A program made the position numbers and the translations under genes. The notes beneath the pieces are model-generated. The model worked only from the letters and a program-made list of their open reading frames with translations. It did no database searches and was not told where the DNA came from. DNA of 64,000 bases from Gracilibacillus salitolerans (lineage in GTDB: Bacteria; Bacillota; Bacilli; Bacillales; Amphibacillaceae): positions 1,922,001-1,986,000 of the forward strand of contig NZ_CP045915.1 of NCBI RefSeq assembly GCF_009650095.1. The letters are read 5' to 3'. Shown here piece by piece: positions 1 to 11,028 of this stretch (within the stretch, counting starts at the first letter, position 1; every line of letters starts with the position of its first letter).

Positions 1-306
1 ATGAAAACAGCCATTGATGAAACATATCGCCGTCGTGAAAAACAACAGGCCTATAATGAAAAACATGGTATTGAGCCAACGACGATCAATAAGGGAGTAC
101 GCGATGTGATCCGTGCTACAATGGCGGCAGAAGATGAAGAGCAATACGATAGTAAAGCAAAACAAGTAAGTGACATGACGAAGAAGGAAAAGCAAGAATT
201 AATCGAAAAAATGGAAAACGAAATGAAACAAGCGGCTCGCGAGCTCGATTTCGAAAAAGCAGCTGAGCTTCGTGATCTTGTTTTAGAATTGAAAGCAGAA
301 GGGTGA
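1..306 (+). CDS. uvrB: UvrB C-terminal end (partial, 5' end outside window)
   Basis: Excinuclease ABC subunit B, the damage-verification helicase-like subunit of nucleotide excision repair. Only about the last 101 residues are present and the reading frame is open to the first base, so the Met at position 1 is probably internal. The segment [16 protein letters not shown] is typical of the UvrB C-terminal region. The final 40 residues form the UVR domain ([15 protein letters not shown]... [11 protein letters not shown]) that binds UvrC. The stop lies 5 bases before uvrA, as in the uvrBA operon of Bacillus. Confidence 0.95.
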   Translation: MKTAIDETYRRREKQQAYNEKHGIEPTTINKGVRDVIRATMAAEDEEQYDSKAKQVSDMTKKEKQELIEKMENEMKQAARELDFEKAAELRDLVLELKAEG

Positions 307-311
307 AATGA

Positions 312-3167
312 ATGGCTAAAAAATCCATTTCCATAAAAGGAGCACGTGCACATAATTTAAAAAATATCTCCATCGATATTCCAAAGGATAAGTTGATTGT
401 TTTAACAGGATTGTCAGGTTCAGGTAAATCATCATTAGCTTTTGATACCATTTATGCTGAGGGGCAACGTCGGTACGTAGAATCACTCTCAGCATATGCT
501 CGTCAATTTTTAGGGCAAATGGATAAACCGGATGTTGATTCTATCGAAGGTTTATCACCTGCCATTTCTATCGATCAGAAAACGACAAGTCGTAATCCAC
601 GTTCAACAGTTGGTACCGTGACGGAAATTTATGACTATATGCGGTTACTCTTTGCAAGAATTGGACATCCGATTTGTCCAATTCATGGGGAAGAAATCAC
701 TTCACAAACCGTTGAGCAAATGGTTGACCGAATCATGGATTACCCAGAACGAACAAAATTGCAAATACTGGCGCCAGTTGTCTCTGGTCGTAAAGGGACA
801 CATGTAAAAGTGTTGGAGGACCTGCAAAAAGAAGGGTATATTCGTTTACGCATCGATGGAGAAATGCGTGAAATCAGTGATGATATCCAGTTAGACAAAA
901 ATAAAAAACATTCGATTGAAGTTGTGATCGATCGGATTGTTGTAAAAGACGGTATCGCAGGTCGACTATCCGATTCCTTGGAAACAGCTTTAAAATTAGG
1001 TGAAGGTAAAGTCATTGTCGATATTATCGGAGATGAAGAACTGTTATTCAGCGAAAATCATGCATGTCCTATTTGCGGATTTTCGATCGATGAACTGGAA
1101 CCAAGACTTTTTTCTTTTAATAGCCCATGGGGAGCATGTAAAACTTGTGATGGTCTCGGTTCACAATTGGAAGTAGACATTGATTTAGTGATCCCTAATA
1201 AAGACTTAACCCTGAATCAGGGGGCAATTGTCGCATGGGAACCGACAAGCTCACAATACTATCCGCAATTACTGAAAAGTGTTTGTAAGCACTATGGAAT
1301 AGATATGGATGTACCAGTGAACAAACTGCCGAAAAAACAATTAGAGAAGATTTTAAATGGCAGTGGTAAAGAAAAAATCTATTTTCGTTATGAAAATGAT
1401 TATGGTATGCTTCGCGAAAATGATATTTACTTTGAAGGTGTATTAAATAATATTGCTCGTCGTTATCGCGAAACATCATCAGATTTCATTCGTGAGCAAA
1501 TGGAAAAATATATGGCAACTAATGATTGCCCAACGTGTGAGGGTTATCGTTTAAATGAAGAAGCACTTGCAGTTAAGGTAAATGACTTGCATATTGGACA
1601 GGTAACAGCATTGTCAGTGACAGAAGCACATCAATTCTTTACAACACTTCAACTGTCTGAAAAAGAAGAACAAATAGCACATATGATCATTAATGAATTA
1701 GATGATCGCTTATCATTCTTAAAAAATGTTGGCTTGGAATATCTAACTTTATCCCGTTCTGCTGGTTCGTTATCTGGCGGAGAAGCACAGCGTATTCGTT
1801 TAGCAACTCAGATTGGTTCCGCATTAACGGGTGTGCTTTATGTGTTGGATGAACCATCAATCGGTTTACACCAACGAGATAATGATCGATTGATTCAGAC
1901 ATTGGAACGTATGCGCGATCTTGGTAATACACTGATTGTTGTCGAACATGATGAAGACACCATGTTAGCAGCTGATTATTTAATTGATATCGGACCAGGT
2001 GCCGGTGAACACGGCGGAGAAGTTGTAGCTCAAGGCACTCCAAACCAAGTGAAGAAAAAGAAAAAATCATTGACCGGCCAATATTTATCTGGAGATAAAT
2101 TCATTCCAGTTCCAGCCAAGCGCTATGAGTCTGATGGTCGTTTTATCGAAATCATTGGTGCCGAAGAAAATAACTTAAAAAATGTTAATGCGAAGATTCC
2201 AATCGGTATTTACACGGCGGTTACCGGTGTTTCTGGATCAGGAAAGAGCTCCTTAATCAATGAAATATTACACAAAAGTCTTTCCGTTCAATTACACCGT
2301 GCAAAACAAAAGCCAGGTAAACATAAGGAAATAAGAGGTATGGAGCATTTAGAAAAAGTCATCGATATCGATCAATCGCCAATCGGCAGAACACCAAGAT
2401 CGAACCCAGCAACCTATACAGGTGCATTTGACGATATTCGAGATGTTTTTGCCCGGACAAATGAGGCTAAAATTCGCGGTTATAAAAAAGGGCGATTTAG
2501 TTTCAATGTTAAGGGTGGTCGTTGTGAAGCTTGCCGTGGTGATGGGATTATAAAAATCGAGATGCACTTTTTACCGGATGTCTATGTACCTTGTGAAGTG
2601 TGCGAAGGTAAACGATATAATCGTGAAACATTGGAAGTGAAATATAAAGGGAAAAATATTTCGGATGTTCTTGATATGACCATCGAAGAAGCATTAAAAT
2701 TCTTCGAAAACATTCCGAAGATCAAACGAAAATTAGAAACGATTTATGATGTTGGTTTAGGTTATATTCGACTTGGACAACCAGCGACAACGTTGTCAGG
2801 TGGGGAAGCGCAACGTGTAAAATTAGCAAGTGAGTTACACCGCCGATCCAACGGAAAATCATTGTACATTTTGGATGAACCGACAACAGGTTTGCATATA
2901 GATGATATCTCTCGCTTGTTAGCCGTTATAGAACGTCTTGTTGACAATGGAGATACTGTGATTATAATTGAGCATAATTTAGATGTAATCAAAGCAGCAG
3001 ACCACATCATTGATCTTGGTCCAGAAGGTGGAGACGGTGGCGGAACAATTGTCGCAACTGGAACACCAGAAGAAATCGTAGAAGTTGAGGAATCCCATAC
3101 AGGAAAATATCTGAAACCTGTATTAGAACGTGACAAAGCAAGAATGGAAGCAAAGATAGGAAGTTGA
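312..3167 (+). CDS. uvrA: UvrA, excinuclease ABC subunit A
   Basis: DNA damage-recognition ATPase of nucleotide excision repair, acting as a dimer with UvrB in the cytoplasm. The 951 residues match the usual family length. Two ABC modules are visible: Walker A motifs [14 protein letters not shown] near residue 33 and [10 protein letters not shown] near residue 640, with ABC signatures [13 protein letters not shown] and [13 protein letters not shown], each followed by a Walker B with LDEP. Zinc-finger cysteines appear as CPIC...CKTC around residues 253-280 and CEAC...CEVC around 737-763. It is transcribed just after uvrB and ends at a strong hairpin. Confidence 0.98.
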   Translation: MAKKSISIKGARAHNLKNISIDIPKDKLIVLTGLSGSGKSSLAFDTIYAEGQRRYVESLSAYARQFLGQMDKPDVDSIEGLSPAISIDQKTTSRNPRSTVGTVTEIYDYMRLLFARIGHPICPIHGEEITSQTVEQMVDRIMDYPERTKLQILAPVVSGRKGTHVKVLEDLQKEGYIRLRIDGEMREISDDIQLDKNKKHSIEVVIDRIVVKDGIAGRLSDSLETALKLGEGKVIVDIIGDEELLFSENHACPICGFSIDELEPRLFSFNSPWGACKTCDGLGSQLEVDIDLVIPNKDLTLNQGAIVAWEPTSSQYYPQLLKSVCKHYGIDMDVPVNKLPKKQLEKILNGSGKEKIYFRYENDYGMLRENDIYFEGVLNNIARRYRETSSDFIREQMEKYMATNDCPTCEGYRLNEEALAVKVNDLHIGQVTALSVTEAHQFFTTLQLSEKEEQIAHMIINELDDRLSFLKNVGLEYLTLSRSAGSLSGGEAQRIRLATQIGSALTGVLYVLDEPSIGLHQRDNDRLIQTLERMRDLGNTLIVVEHDEDTMLAADYLIDIGPGAGEHGGEVVAQGTPNQVKKKKKSLTGQYLSGDKFIPVPAKRYESDGRFIEIIGAEENNLKNVNAKIPIGIYTAVTGVSGSGKSSLINEILHKSLSVQLHRAKQKPGKHKEIRGMEHLEKVIDIDQSPIGRTPRSNPATYTGAFDDIRDVFARTNEAKIRGYKKGRFSFNVKGGRCEACRGDGIIKIEMHFLPDVYVPCEVCEGKRYNRETLEVKYKGKNISDVLDMTIEEALKFFENIPKIKRKLETIYDVGLGYIRLGQPATTLSGGEAQRVKLASELHRRSNGKSLYILDEPTTGLHIDDISRLLAVIERLVDNGDTVIIIEHNLDVIKAADHIIDLGPEGGDGGGTIVATGTPEEIVEVEESHTGKYLKPVLERDKARMEAKIGS

Positions 3168-3170
3168 GCA

Positions 3171-3206
3171 TAAATGACTGTCCGAATAAGGGCAGTCATT
3201 TATTTC
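3171..3206 (+). terminator. Rho-independent-like terminator of uvrBA
   Basis: A 12-bp stem AAATGACTGTCC / GGGCAGTCATTT with a 6-base loop lies directly after the uvrA stop and is followed by a T-rich stretch. Confidence 0.75.
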
Positions 3207-3271
3207 TACTCTGAGATATTTACTTTCAGATATATCTTATAATTCTGAGACAGGAACTTCAGCTCATACTA

Positions 3272-3280
3272 TGCTAGAAT
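3272..3280 (+). promoter_or_regulatory. Candidate extended -10 promoter for yojF-bshB2
   Basis: TGCTAGAAT is an extended -10 element (TG-N-TAGAAT) about 38 bases before the yojF start. No good -35 hexamer is seen, so this is tentative. Confidence 0.4.
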
Positions 3281-3317
3281 AGAGAAAGAATGTAGGAAGA
3301 GGAGGCGTCCATTTTCT

Positions 3318-3671
3318 ATGGAACCAATTGAAATCAATCAACTACAAAACCATATTGATAAACTTGCAAATAAAGAAGTATATATTCACTTGGAAACAAC
3401 CAATGGCGCATATGCGAGCCATTTTAACCAAGATGCTTACAATTTAGGTGCGTTCATTCGCAATGCTAAAGTAATCTATCAGCGAGGGAAAGTAGTAGGT
3501 ACAGGTACTGCATATCGAGTTGGTTTAAAACTGGATATTGGTTGGATTTATGCAGAAGGCGTTAACCAGTATGAAGTAGATGAACACAATAGAATTTTAA
3601 TGGCAGGTCATGATCGTGAAGGAAGGTTAATGGTAGCCTTACAGATAAGTGAAACACCATTTCAGTATTAA
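3318..3671 (+). CDS. yojF: YojF family protein (DUF1806)
   Basis: Small cytoplasmic protein of 117 residues recognised as the YojF/DUF1806 family. Its biochemical role is not established, but in Bacillus it is encoded directly before yojG (bshB2), as here, with an 18-base gap. The sequence has a beta-rich core (VYIHLETTNGAYASH, GLKLDIGWIYAEGVNQYEVD) and no transmembrane segment. The start is supported by an AGGAAGAGGAGG Shine-Dalgarno sequence. The pairing suggests a role in bacillithiol metabolism or in BshB2 function; that is inference. Confidence 0.85.
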   Translation: MEPIEINQLQNHIDKLANKEVYIHLETTNGAYASHFNQDAYNLGAFIRNAKVIYQRGKVVGTGTAYRVGLKLDIGWIYAEGVNQYEVDEHNRILMAGHDREGRLMVALQISETPFQY

Positions 3672-3689
3672 CGAAGAGGGGGAATTATT

Positions 3690-4346
3690 GTGTCAGAACA
3701 CGTAGTAGTTATTTATCCGCACCCAGACGATGAAGCATTCGGTGCATCTGGAACGATTACAACATTTCGAGAAAAAGGAATTCCGGTCACTTATTTATGT
3801 GGCACTTTAGGTGAGATGGGTCGAAATATGGGAAATCCTACCTTTGCCACAAGAGAGACTTTACCGGAAATTAGAAAAAAAGAACTGATTAAAGCATGTG
3901 AAGTACTTGACATCAACCTGGAGATGTTAGGGTATCGTGATAAAACATTAGAATTTGAATCAACAGAGGAAGTAGCAGAGCATCTTTTTTCTTTCTTAGA
4001 TAAATTGAAGCCATCATTAGTGATTACACATTATCCTGGACATGCAGTACACCCTGATCATGATGCATTTGGGGCAGCAGCAATTAAAGCGGTAGAGATG
4101 TTCCCTGAGAATGAACGCCCTACAGTATGGGCACAAGCAATTAGCCGTACTCATTTGGAAGAACTTGGTGAGCCAGATGTTCAGAACGATGTGGGTGAAG
4201 TATTTACCAAAAAATTTGAAACGATCCAAGCGCATAAATCACAAGCTGATGGAATGCTCTCAAAGGTAAGAAATGAAGCAGATGATATAGTAGAAGCGAC
4301 TAAACAGTGGCTAGGTGTTGAATCTTTTTATACTTGGAATTTTTAA
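3690..4346 (+). CDS. bshB2: Bacillithiol biosynthesis deacetylase BshB2
   Basis: Zinc-dependent N-deacetylase of the PIG-L/LmbE family that removes acetyl from GlcNAc-malate in bacillithiol synthesis (BshB2/YojG type, partly redundant with BshB1). The family motif PHPDDEAFG is at residues 10-18, and HAVHPDHDAFG further on supplies another metal ligand. The 218-residue length is usual. The start is GTG, preceded by AGAGGGGGA. It forms a two-gene unit with yojF. Bacillithiol is the low-molecular-weight thiol of Bacillaceae, consistent with the thioredoxin reductase also found here. Confidence 0.92.
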   Translation: MSEHVVVIYPHPDDEAFGASGTITTFREKGIPVTYLCGTLGEMGRNMGNPTFATRETLPEIRKKELIKACEVLDINLEMLGYRDKTLEFESTEEVAEHLFSFLDKLKPSLVITHYPGHAVHPDHDAFGAAAIKAVEMFPENERPTVWAQAISRTHLEELGEPDVQNDVGEVFTKKFETIQAHKSQADGMLSKVRNEADDIVEATKQWLGVESFYTWNF

Positions 4347-4446
4347 GCATCAACTTTAATCATAAGCATAGCATAGTAACATAGGTTTATTCTCGCTGTT
4401 TTGTGGAAATGTATTAATATGACACGGACTTAGGAGGATCAACAGG

Positions 4447-4644
4447 GTGAACAATAAATTATATCGTTCCGAAACAAATCAAATGGTTGCAGGAGTGTTA
4501 GGCGGAATTGCAGAAGCAACCGAACTAGATGCTACGATATTACGATTGATATATATCATATTGCTGATTTTTACAGCAGGCTTCCCGCTATTTATACTAT
4601 ATATAGCAGCCGCTATCATCATACCAAAAAGAGGTGTTCAATAA
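4447..4644 (+). CDS. yvlC: PspC-domain membrane protein YvlC
   Basis: 65-residue PspC-domain protein. The PspC core (LYRSETNQMVAGVLGGIAEA, then LDATILRLIYIILL) is followed by one or two hydrophobic segments ending in PKRG. YvlC-type proteins belong to the cell-envelope stress module yvlABCD of Bacillus; homologues of yvlA and yvlB are not present here. The start is GTG, with AGGAGG about 9 bases upstream. The gene ends 2 bases before yvlD, so the two are almost certainly co-transcribed and translationally coupled. Confidence 0.88.
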   Translation: MNNKLYRSETNQMVAGVLGGIAEATELDATILRLIYIILLIFTAGFPLFILYIAAAIIIPKRGVQ

Positions 4645-4646
4645 GG

Positions 4647-4988
4647 ATGCGCTGGATTTTATCGCTTGTATTTAATGCATTAGCGTTAATGTTAATTGAC
4701 TATTTATTTGAGGGCTTTATCATTGATGGCTTTGTCGTCGCTTTGATAGCTAGTATTATTCTAGCTGTATTAAACACGATTGTGAAACCAATTTTAGTTT
4801 TACTAACGTTACCAATCACGATACTAACTTTAGGGTTATTTTTATTGGTTATCAATACCGTTACCCTATGGCTCACACAAGCGTTATTAGGTAACAATTT
4901 CATTATTGAAGGATTTGGAACTGCATTTATAGCAGCCATTCTATTCTCGATTATGAACCTAGTCATTAATAAGATTGTAAAAGACTAA
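4647..4988 (+). CDS. yvlD: YvlD-like membrane protein (phage holin 4 superfamily)
   Basis: 113-residue integral membrane protein with four hydrophobic segments (about residues 5-20, 28-46, 52-76, 88-108). It matches the YvlD/'phage holin family 4' proteins that sit beside PspC proteins in Bacillaceae. The function is unknown but the association with envelope stress is consistent. The start is ATG 2 bases after the yvlC stop. A clear terminator follows the stop codon. Confidence 0.87.
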   Translation: MRWILSLVFNALALMLIDYLFEGFIIDGFVVALIASIILAVLNTIVKPILVLLTLPITILTLGLFLLVINTVTLWLTQALLGNNFIIEGFGTAFIAAILFSIMNLVINKIVKD

Positions 4989-5018
4989 ACCGTTATGTGA
5001 CCACATAACGGTTTTTTC
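4987..5018 (+). terminator. Rho-independent terminator of yvlCD
   Basis: Inverted repeat AACCGTTATGTG / CACATAACGGTT, whose central bases form the loop, followed by TTTTTT, begins at the yvlD stop. Confidence 0.9.
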
Positions 5019-5154
5019 TGTGTCTAGTAAAACATGGATAACTATTAAATACGGAAATATCTTAGTTACTTAGCTCATCAAATGCTGTAAAAGTGGAAAC
5101 TATCACTTACACTCGATTTTTTTCGAACAAATCTGTACTATACCTTTCAAAAAG

Positions 5155-5163
5155 TGCTACAAT
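5155..5163 (+). promoter_or_regulatory. Candidate extended -10 promoter for the hprK operon
   Basis: TGCTACAAT (TG-N-TACAAT) sits about 80 bases before the hprK start. The -35 region is poor. The leader between it and hprK contains a hairpin. Confidence 0.45.
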
Positions 5164-5198
5164 AGTTACATCATGAATTAAAAAAGATGAGATAGAAT

Positions 5199-5225
5199 GG
5201 GACGAGGACACTTTTCCTCTGTCCC
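5199..5225 (+). other. Leader hairpin upstream of hprK
   Basis: GGGAC-GAGGA at the left pairs with TCCTC-(T)-GTCCC at the right, with one bulged base, giving a 10-bp stem. It lies in the probable 5' untranslated region about 20 bases before the hprK start and is not followed by a T tract, so it does not look like a simple terminator. Confidence 0.55.
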
Positions 5226-5244
5226 AAAACAAGGGGGCTTTTGT

Positions 5245-6207
5245 ATGGCGAAGGTGCGTACGCAGGATTTGTTGGATCGTTTTCAGATTGAGCTGATTGC
5301 TGGTGCGGAGGGAGTTCACCGTGAGATCTTCATGAGTGAGGTTTCTCGACCGGGGATTGAGTTGACAGGTTATTTTAAATATTATCCGAAAGACCGCTTG
5401 CAATTATTAGGGAAAACGGAATTATCTTATTTTTCAGAATTGACACAAGAGGAAAAGAAGGACCGTTCTTATCGTTTATGTACAGATATAACGCCAGGCA
5501 TTGTCGTAACAAGAGATATGGCCGTTCCAGATGAATTAGTGAAAGCATGTGAAGACTCAGGTGTGCCATTAATGCGTTCACCATATAAAACAACGCGAGT
5601 AATCAGTCGTATTACGAACTTTTTAGAGGCGAAATTTGCTCCTTTTACAGCAGTGCATGGTGTTTTAGTCGATATCTATGGGATCGGTGTCCTGATTACA
5701 GGGCAAAGTGGAGTTGGTAAGAGTGAAACAGCACTGGAACTAGTAAAAAGAGGACATCGCCTTGTAGCAGACGATAGTGTTGAAATTCGCCAAGAGGATT
5801 ATGACCGTCTAATCGGATCTTCTCCTCCATTAATAGAGCACTTGCTGGAAATTAGAGGGTTGGGTATTATTAATGTCATGACTTTATTTGGTGCCGGTTC
5901 GGTCCGCTCACATAAACGAATTTCATTAGTCATTAACCTGGAAACATGGGATCAAAAGAAACAGTATGACCGATTAGGACTAGAAGAGGAAACGATGCAA
6001 ATTATTGATGTTAAAATACCAAAAGCAACACTTCCTGTTCGACCTGGTCGTAACTTAGCTGTTATTATAGAAGTGGCTGCGATGAATTTCCGTCTGAAAC
6101 GAATGGGTGTCAATGCAGCAGAAGAGTTCTCACAACGATTATCGAGAATGATTCAAAATGGGGAACAAGAAGTATCCGAATTTGAAACAGATCTTGACAT
6201 GGATTAA
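5245..6207 (+). CDS. hprK: HPr kinase/phosphorylase
   Basis: Bifunctional kinase/phosphorylase that adds or removes phosphate on Ser46 of HPr and Crh in response to fructose-1,6-bisphosphate and Pi, and so controls carbon catabolite repression. With the ATG at 5245 the protein is 320 residues and starts MAKVRT like the Bacillus enzyme; the longer frame from 5197 runs through the leader hairpin and is rejected. An AAGGGGG ribosome site lies 8 bases upstream. The P-loop [10 protein letters not shown] is at about 153-162 and the family signature [12 protein letters not shown] at about 200-211. Both substrates' genes (crh, ptsH) are in this window. It heads the run hprK-lgt-ppaX-yvoF. Confidence 0.97.
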   Translation: MAKVRTQDLLDRFQIELIAGAEGVHREIFMSEVSRPGIELTGYFKYYPKDRLQLLGKTELSYFSELTQEEKKDRSYRLCTDITPGIVVTRDMAVPDELVKACEDSGVPLMRSPYKTTRVISRITNFLEAKFAPFTAVHGVLVDIYGIGVLITGQSGVGKSETALELVKRGHRLVADDSVEIRQEDYDRLIGSSPPLIEHLLEIRGLGIINVMTLFGAGSVRSHKRISLVINLETWDQKKQYDRLGLEEETMQIIDVKIPKATLPVRPGRNLAVIIEVAAMNFRLKRMGVNAAEEFSQRLSRMIQNGEQEVSEFETDLDMD

Positions 6208-6230
6208 TAAAAGAACGGAGGAGATCGACT

Positions 6231-7076
6231 TTGGCATGTGAAGCTCCTGCGCTTAATCCTGTTTTCTTACAATTAGGTCCATTATCGATCTATTGGTATG
6301 GTTTGATTATCGCAACTGGTGCCTTTATAGGGCTATGGATTGCGACGAGGGAAGCAGATAGATTAGGTGTAAAGAAAGATTATATTGTCGATTTAGTAGT
6401 GTTTGCAATACCGATTTCTATTTTATCTGCACGAGTATACTATGTAATTTTTGAATGGGATCGTTATGTAGGAGAACCTTGGTGGAAAGTGTTTGCCATT
6501 TGGGAAGGTGGTATTGCCATCCATGGTGCATTAATTGGTGCAGTGTTAACGGCTATCATTTATACTCGAGTGAAAAAGTTATCTTTTTGGCTAATTGCTG
6601 ATATTACAGCGCCAAGTATTATATTAGCACAAGGAATTGGCCGTTGGGGTAACTTTATGAATCAGGAAGCACACGGTGGACCTATTTCAGAAGCTACATA
6701 TCAAAATTTCCATCAAAACCTGCCAGATTTTATTATGAATCAAATGTGTATTGAAGGGGCAATGTATCACCCAACCTTTTTATATGAATCGGTTTGGAAT
6801 ATCCTTGGTTTTATATTATTATTAATATTGCGCAAATACTCATTGCGTCGTGGTGAAATGTTCTTAACTTATGTAATATGGTATTCAATCGGACGTTTCT
6901 TCATTGAAGGGATGAGAACCGATAGTTTATATATTGTTGGTGATCTGAGAACAGCGCAGTTTATTTCGATATTGTTAATAGTCGGTGCAGTAATTATTCT
7001 GATCTACCGTCGTAACAAGGGCTTAGCTGACCGTACGTATCAAGGCAAGAAAATAACACAAGATAAGAAGAAATAA
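6231..7076 (+). CDS. lgt: Prolipoprotein diacylglyceryl transferase
   Basis: Membrane enzyme that transfers diacylglycerol from phosphatidylglycerol to the lipobox cysteine of prelipoproteins. It has 281 residues and about seven hydrophobic segments. The signature region [14 protein letters not shown] is near residues 92-105 and [15 protein letters not shown] near 137-151. The start is TTG, with CGGAGGAG upstream. The window encodes several lipoproteins that would be substrates (the sulfonate-type, iron and sugar binding proteins, and the NagZ-like protein). It sits in the conserved hprK-lgt-ppaX order. Confidence 0.97.
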   Translation: MACEAPALNPVFLQLGPLSIYWYGLIIATGAFIGLWIATREADRLGVKKDYIVDLVVFAIPISILSARVYYVIFEWDRYVGEPWWKVFAIWEGGIAIHGALIGAVLTAIIYTRVKKLSFWLIADITAPSIILAQGIGRWGNFMNQEAHGGPISEATYQNFHQNLPDFIMNQMCIEGAMYHPTFLYESVWNILGFILLLILRKYSLRRGEMFLTYVIWYSIGRFFIEGMRTDSLYIVGDLRTAQFISILLIVGAVIILIYRRNKGLADRTYQGKKITQDKKK

Positions 7077-7084
7077 GGAACTTT

Positions 7085-7113
7085 GAGCTTTTGCTATGTT
7101 CAGGCAAAAGCTC
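7085..7113 (+). other. Intercistronic hairpin between lgt and ppaX
   Basis: Perfect 10-bp inverted repeat GAGCTTTTGC / GCAAAAGCTC with a 9-base loop, just ahead of the ppaX ribosome site. It may stabilise or attenuate the operon transcript. The following sequence is only weakly T-rich. Confidence 0.6.
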
Positions 7114-7139
7114 GTTTCTCGTCATTTGGAGGTAATAGC

Positions 7140-7781
7140 ATGAAAGTAAAAACGATTTTATTTGATTTAGATGGAACGTTAATCAATACGAATGAACTGA
7201 TTATCGCTTCCTTTAGCCACACACTGGAAAAATACGGAGATCGTACGTATACGAGAGAAGAAATCCTCGATTTTATTGGACCGCCATTAGCGGATAGTTT
7301 GAAAAAAGTGAACCCTGAAAAAGTAGAAGAAATGATGGTGGCTTATCGAGAGCATAATTATGCCAACCATGAAAAATATGTGGAAGCATACCCAACAGTC
7401 GTTGATACCATAAAAAAATTGAAGGAATCAGGATTTCAACTAGGAATTGTCACTACAAAACTAAGCGATACCGCTAAATTAGGTTTGAAGATCACAGGAA
7501 TGGATCAATTGTTTGATATTTTGATTGGTCTCGATGATGTTGACAATGCCAAACCTCATCCGGAACCAATATTAAAAGCTATCGATGAATTAAAAGCAAA
7601 TCCGATGACAACGATGATGGTCGGAGATAACTACCATGACATTGAAGCAGGTCATAATGCCGGTGTCCAAACTGTAGGTGTAGCCTGGACGATAAAAGGC
7701 AGAAAAATTTTAGAAGATCATGATCCAGATTATATGTTAGAAGAAATGAGTGACCTATTAAAAATCGTTGGAGTGGAATAA
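7140..7781 (+). CDS. ppaX: Pyrophosphatase PpaX (HAD family)
   Basis: HAD-superfamily phosphatase. PpaX hydrolyses the pyrophosphate released when HprK phosphorylase acts on P-Ser-HPr, so its place after hprK fits. Motif I is ILFDLDGTLINTN at about residues 6-18, motif II is GIVTTKLSD, and motif IV is MMVGDNYHDIEAG. The start was placed at ATG 7140 behind GGAGG, giving 213 residues, close to the Bacillus protein. The TTG frame opening at 7083 crosses an intercistronic hairpin and is rejected. Confidence 0.93.
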   Translation: MKVKTILFDLDGTLINTNELIIASFSHTLEKYGDRTYTREEILDFIGPPLADSLKKVNPEKVEEMMVAYREHNYANHEKYVEAYPTVVDTIKKLKESGFQLGIVTTKLSDTAKLGLKITGMDQLFDILIGLDDVDNAKPHPEPILKAIDELKANPMTTMMVGDNYHDIEAGHNAGVQTVGVAWTIKGRKILEDHDPDYMLEEMSDLLKIVGVE

Positions 7782-7783
7782 AC

Positions 7784-8326
7784 ATGCGAAAAACAGATCG
7801 ATATCGTGTCCATGGTGCCAATAGTTTGTGGCATGTCTATAAAACTGTCCCTTTCTGGAAAGTCATCAAAAACTTTATTGTTATTCAGCTTGCTAGATAC
7901 ACACCTTTTCTAAAACTGAAAAATGCTATGTATCGCAGCTTTTTGAGGATGGATGTCGGAAATAAAACAGCATTTGGACTAATGGTCATGATAGATATTA
8001 TGTTTCCGGAAAAAATTCATGTTGGGGATAATACGGTAATCGGTTATAACACCACGATTTTAGCTCACGAATATTTAATTGAAGAGTATCGTTTAGGGGA
8101 AGTCCGTATTGGTGAGGAAGTAATGATTGGCGCCAACAGTACTGTTTTACCTGGAGTAACGATAGGTGATAGAGCGGTTGTCGCAGCAGGAACGGTTGTA
8201 CATAAAGATGTCGAAGCTGGAACCTTTGTAGCGGGTAACCCTATGCGGGTAATCTATACGAAAGAAGAAATGCAGGAGCGTAAACAAAACGATGCTTTCT
8301 TCCAAAAAGCTGATGATCGAACATGA
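7784..8326 (+). CDS. yvoF: Left-handed beta-helix acyltransferase YvoF
   Basis: 180-residue O-acetyltransferase-like protein of the hexapeptide-repeat family, closely resembling Bacillus YvoF in the same hprK-lgt-ppaX-yvoF order. The hexapeptide-rich part runs from about residue 80 to 155 (IHVGDNTVIGYNTTILA, VRIGEEVMIGANSTVLPGVTIGDRAVVAAGTVVHKDV) and ends GNPMRVIYT. The N-terminal half is less typical. The acceptor is unknown. The start is 2 bases after the ppaX stop, so translation is probably coupled. Confidence 0.88.
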   Translation: MRKTDRYRVHGANSLWHVYKTVPFWKVIKNFIVIQLARYTPFLKLKNAMYRSFLRMDVGNKTAFGLMVMIDIMFPEKIHVGDNTVIGYNTTILAHEYLIEEYRLGEVRIGEEVMIGANSTVLPGVTIGDRAVVAAGTVVHKDVEAGTFVAGNPMRVIYTKEEMQERKQNDAFFQKADDRT

Positions 8327-8349
8327 GATTGTCAGCTCTTTATTATTTT
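8309..8349 (+). terminator. Weak terminator after yvoF
   Basis: AGCTGA near the end of yvoF can pair with TCAGCT at 8332-8337, followed by CTTTATTATTTTT. The stem is short with a long loop, so this is tentative. Confidence 0.35.
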
Positions 8350-8497
8350 TACGTTACTGTCAGTGGGTAGTCCCGAAAATGCAGTCATAAACATATACTT
8401 ATACCAGATACCAGTTAAATTCTTGTTACTGAACAGGCTCGCTCGTTTCTTTTCCATATCCATTTACGTACAGTAATCAGCCATTTATAAAAAGATC

Positions 8498-8525
8498 TTT
8501 CATTGTGGTCAAAGTGTGTTATAAT
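8498..8525 (+). promoter_or_regulatory. Promoter of yvcD
   Basis: TG-T-TATAAT extended -10 at 8517-8525, with a weak -35 (TTTCAT) 16 bases upstream. The 8327-8598 gap shows no other gene. Confidence 0.55.
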
Positions 8526-8598
8526 GCTAAAGTCATTGTATTTAAATGAAGGAAAGATCATATATAAACTTTGTAAGAATGGGAGGGGAACCCTAAGC

Positions 8599-9609
8599 GT
8601 GTCTAATCCATATCAAATAGAAGGAAACATCATACCTTTCATACCTGAAGGGGATTTTTATTTTTCAAAAGGAGTAGAAGCTTTTCAGAAACGAAAATTC
8701 GACCTCTCCTTAAAATGGTTTAAAAAAGCGATTGCTGAAAAGCCTGATAATGCGTTATATAAATGTCAGACATCGATAGTTTACACGGAAATTGGTTCGT
8801 ATCATTTAGCTAATCAATTGTTGACGAAAGTACTAGCAACACATGGTGAAGATTATATCGATTGCTATTACTTAATTGCTAATAATTATGCGCATTTAGG
8901 ATTACTACAGGATGCGATAAAATATGCTGAATTGTATGTAGAAAAAGCGCCTGATGGTGAGTTTACAGAGGAAGCACAATCCTTATTAGAAGTTTTAGAT
9001 TTTAGTGAAGAAGATGATGATGAAGATGACGATGAATGGATGTTAGAGGAAGAAGATGACCTTTTAATTTATCAGGAAACAGCTTTTTATCACTTGGAGC
9101 GTGAGGAATGGGAAGAAGCGATTGCTATTTTAGAAGAGATGATCGCCTTGTTTCCAGAGTTTTCACAAGCAAGACATGAGTATCATTATGCATTATTTTT
9201 CGTTGGTGAACGGGAAGAAGCGATTGCGATGGAAGAAAAGTATTTAAAAGATCATCCGGATGCATTGTTCAGTTGTATGAATTTAGCGATCTTTTATTCA
9301 CACGAAGCCAATGAGGAGAAGCTACAGCATTATACCGAGATGCTTGATAATATTTACCCGATTCATGAGCAACAAAAACTGAGAATTGCTGTGACATTAA
9401 CTCAAATCGGTCTTTACGAAAAAGCTTTGCAACGATTCAAAATGTTGCATAAATCAAAGCTAAAAGGTCATCCTTCCTATTATAGATGGTATAGTACTTG
9501 TCAATATTATTTAGGAATGAAAGAAATGGCACAACATTTATGGGATGAAGGCTGTAAGCAACATAATATCCTAGCCATGCAGACACCTCCATGGAAGTGG
9601 AAGAAGTGA
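8599..9609 (+). CDS. yvcD: Tetratricopeptide-repeat protein YvcD
   Basis: 336-residue TPR protein encoded just before trxB, as yvcD is in Bacillus. TPR-like helical pairs are visible at about residues 18-55 (FYFSKGVEAFQKRKFDLSL), 55-90, 90-125 and again from 165 onward. They are split by a strongly acidic loop (EEDDDEDDDEWMLEEEDD) near residues 140-160. The GTG start at 8599 follows GGGAGGGGAA; the longer frame to 8503 overlaps the promoter and is rejected. TPRs mediate protein contacts; the partner is unknown. Confidence 0.82.
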   Translation: MSNPYQIEGNIIPFIPEGDFYFSKGVEAFQKRKFDLSLKWFKKAIAEKPDNALYKCQTSIVYTEIGSYHLANQLLTKVLATHGEDYIDCYYLIANNYAHLGLLQDAIKYAELYVEKAPDGEFTEEAQSLLEVLDFSEEDDDEDDDEWMLEEEDDLLIYQETAFYHLEREEWEEAIAILEEMIALFPEFSQARHEYHYALFFVGEREEAIAMEEKYLKDHPDALFSCMNLAIFYSHEANEEKLQHYTEMLDNIYPIHEQQKLRIAVTLTQIGLYEKALQRFKMLHKSKLKGHPSYYRWYSTCQYYLGMKEMAQHLWDEGCKQHNILAMQTPPWKWKK

Positions 9610-9641
9610 GCAGAATAGTAGACCTTTTATTTGGACCATAG

Positions 9642-10631
<990 letters not shown>

Positions 10632-11028
10632 GGCTGTAATCTTTTCGACATATATACGTAATTAGAAATTAACGTGGCTGTAACACGGACGAAATATAAA
10701 TTAGATATAATGTAGTTAACTAATTGACCCCCTTTTTAATAAATATAAGACTTGACGGCATAGGTTTCCATACCTATGCCAATTTTTTTGGAATAATAAC
10801 TATGTGATGGAAAGTTATATGGGAAGAAAATATAGCAAAAATAGATGTTTTTTTCGTGATGAGATAGAAAATAAAGTAAATTACACCATAATGGCGACAA
10901 TTAGACATATTTTAAGTACGTAATATCGGTTATTTTTGGTGGTAGAGGTCAATCACTCCGTGTATAATAGAGATATAAATAATTTTAGCATCGTTACATA
11001 TATTTGAGAAAGAGAGGAGTGTTTGATC
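10632..11028 (+). other. trxB-rapZ intergenic region
   Basis: About 400 bases without a gene. It holds the trxB terminator at 10757-10789 and a likely -10 (TATAAT, 10963-10968) for rapZ with no convincing -35. I see no small open frame with a ribosome site. Confidence 0.6.
10757..10789 (+). terminator. Rho-independent terminator of trxB
   Basis: GGCATAGGT / ACCTATGCC 9-bp stem with a TTCCAT loop, followed by AATTTTTTT. Confidence 0.92.
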
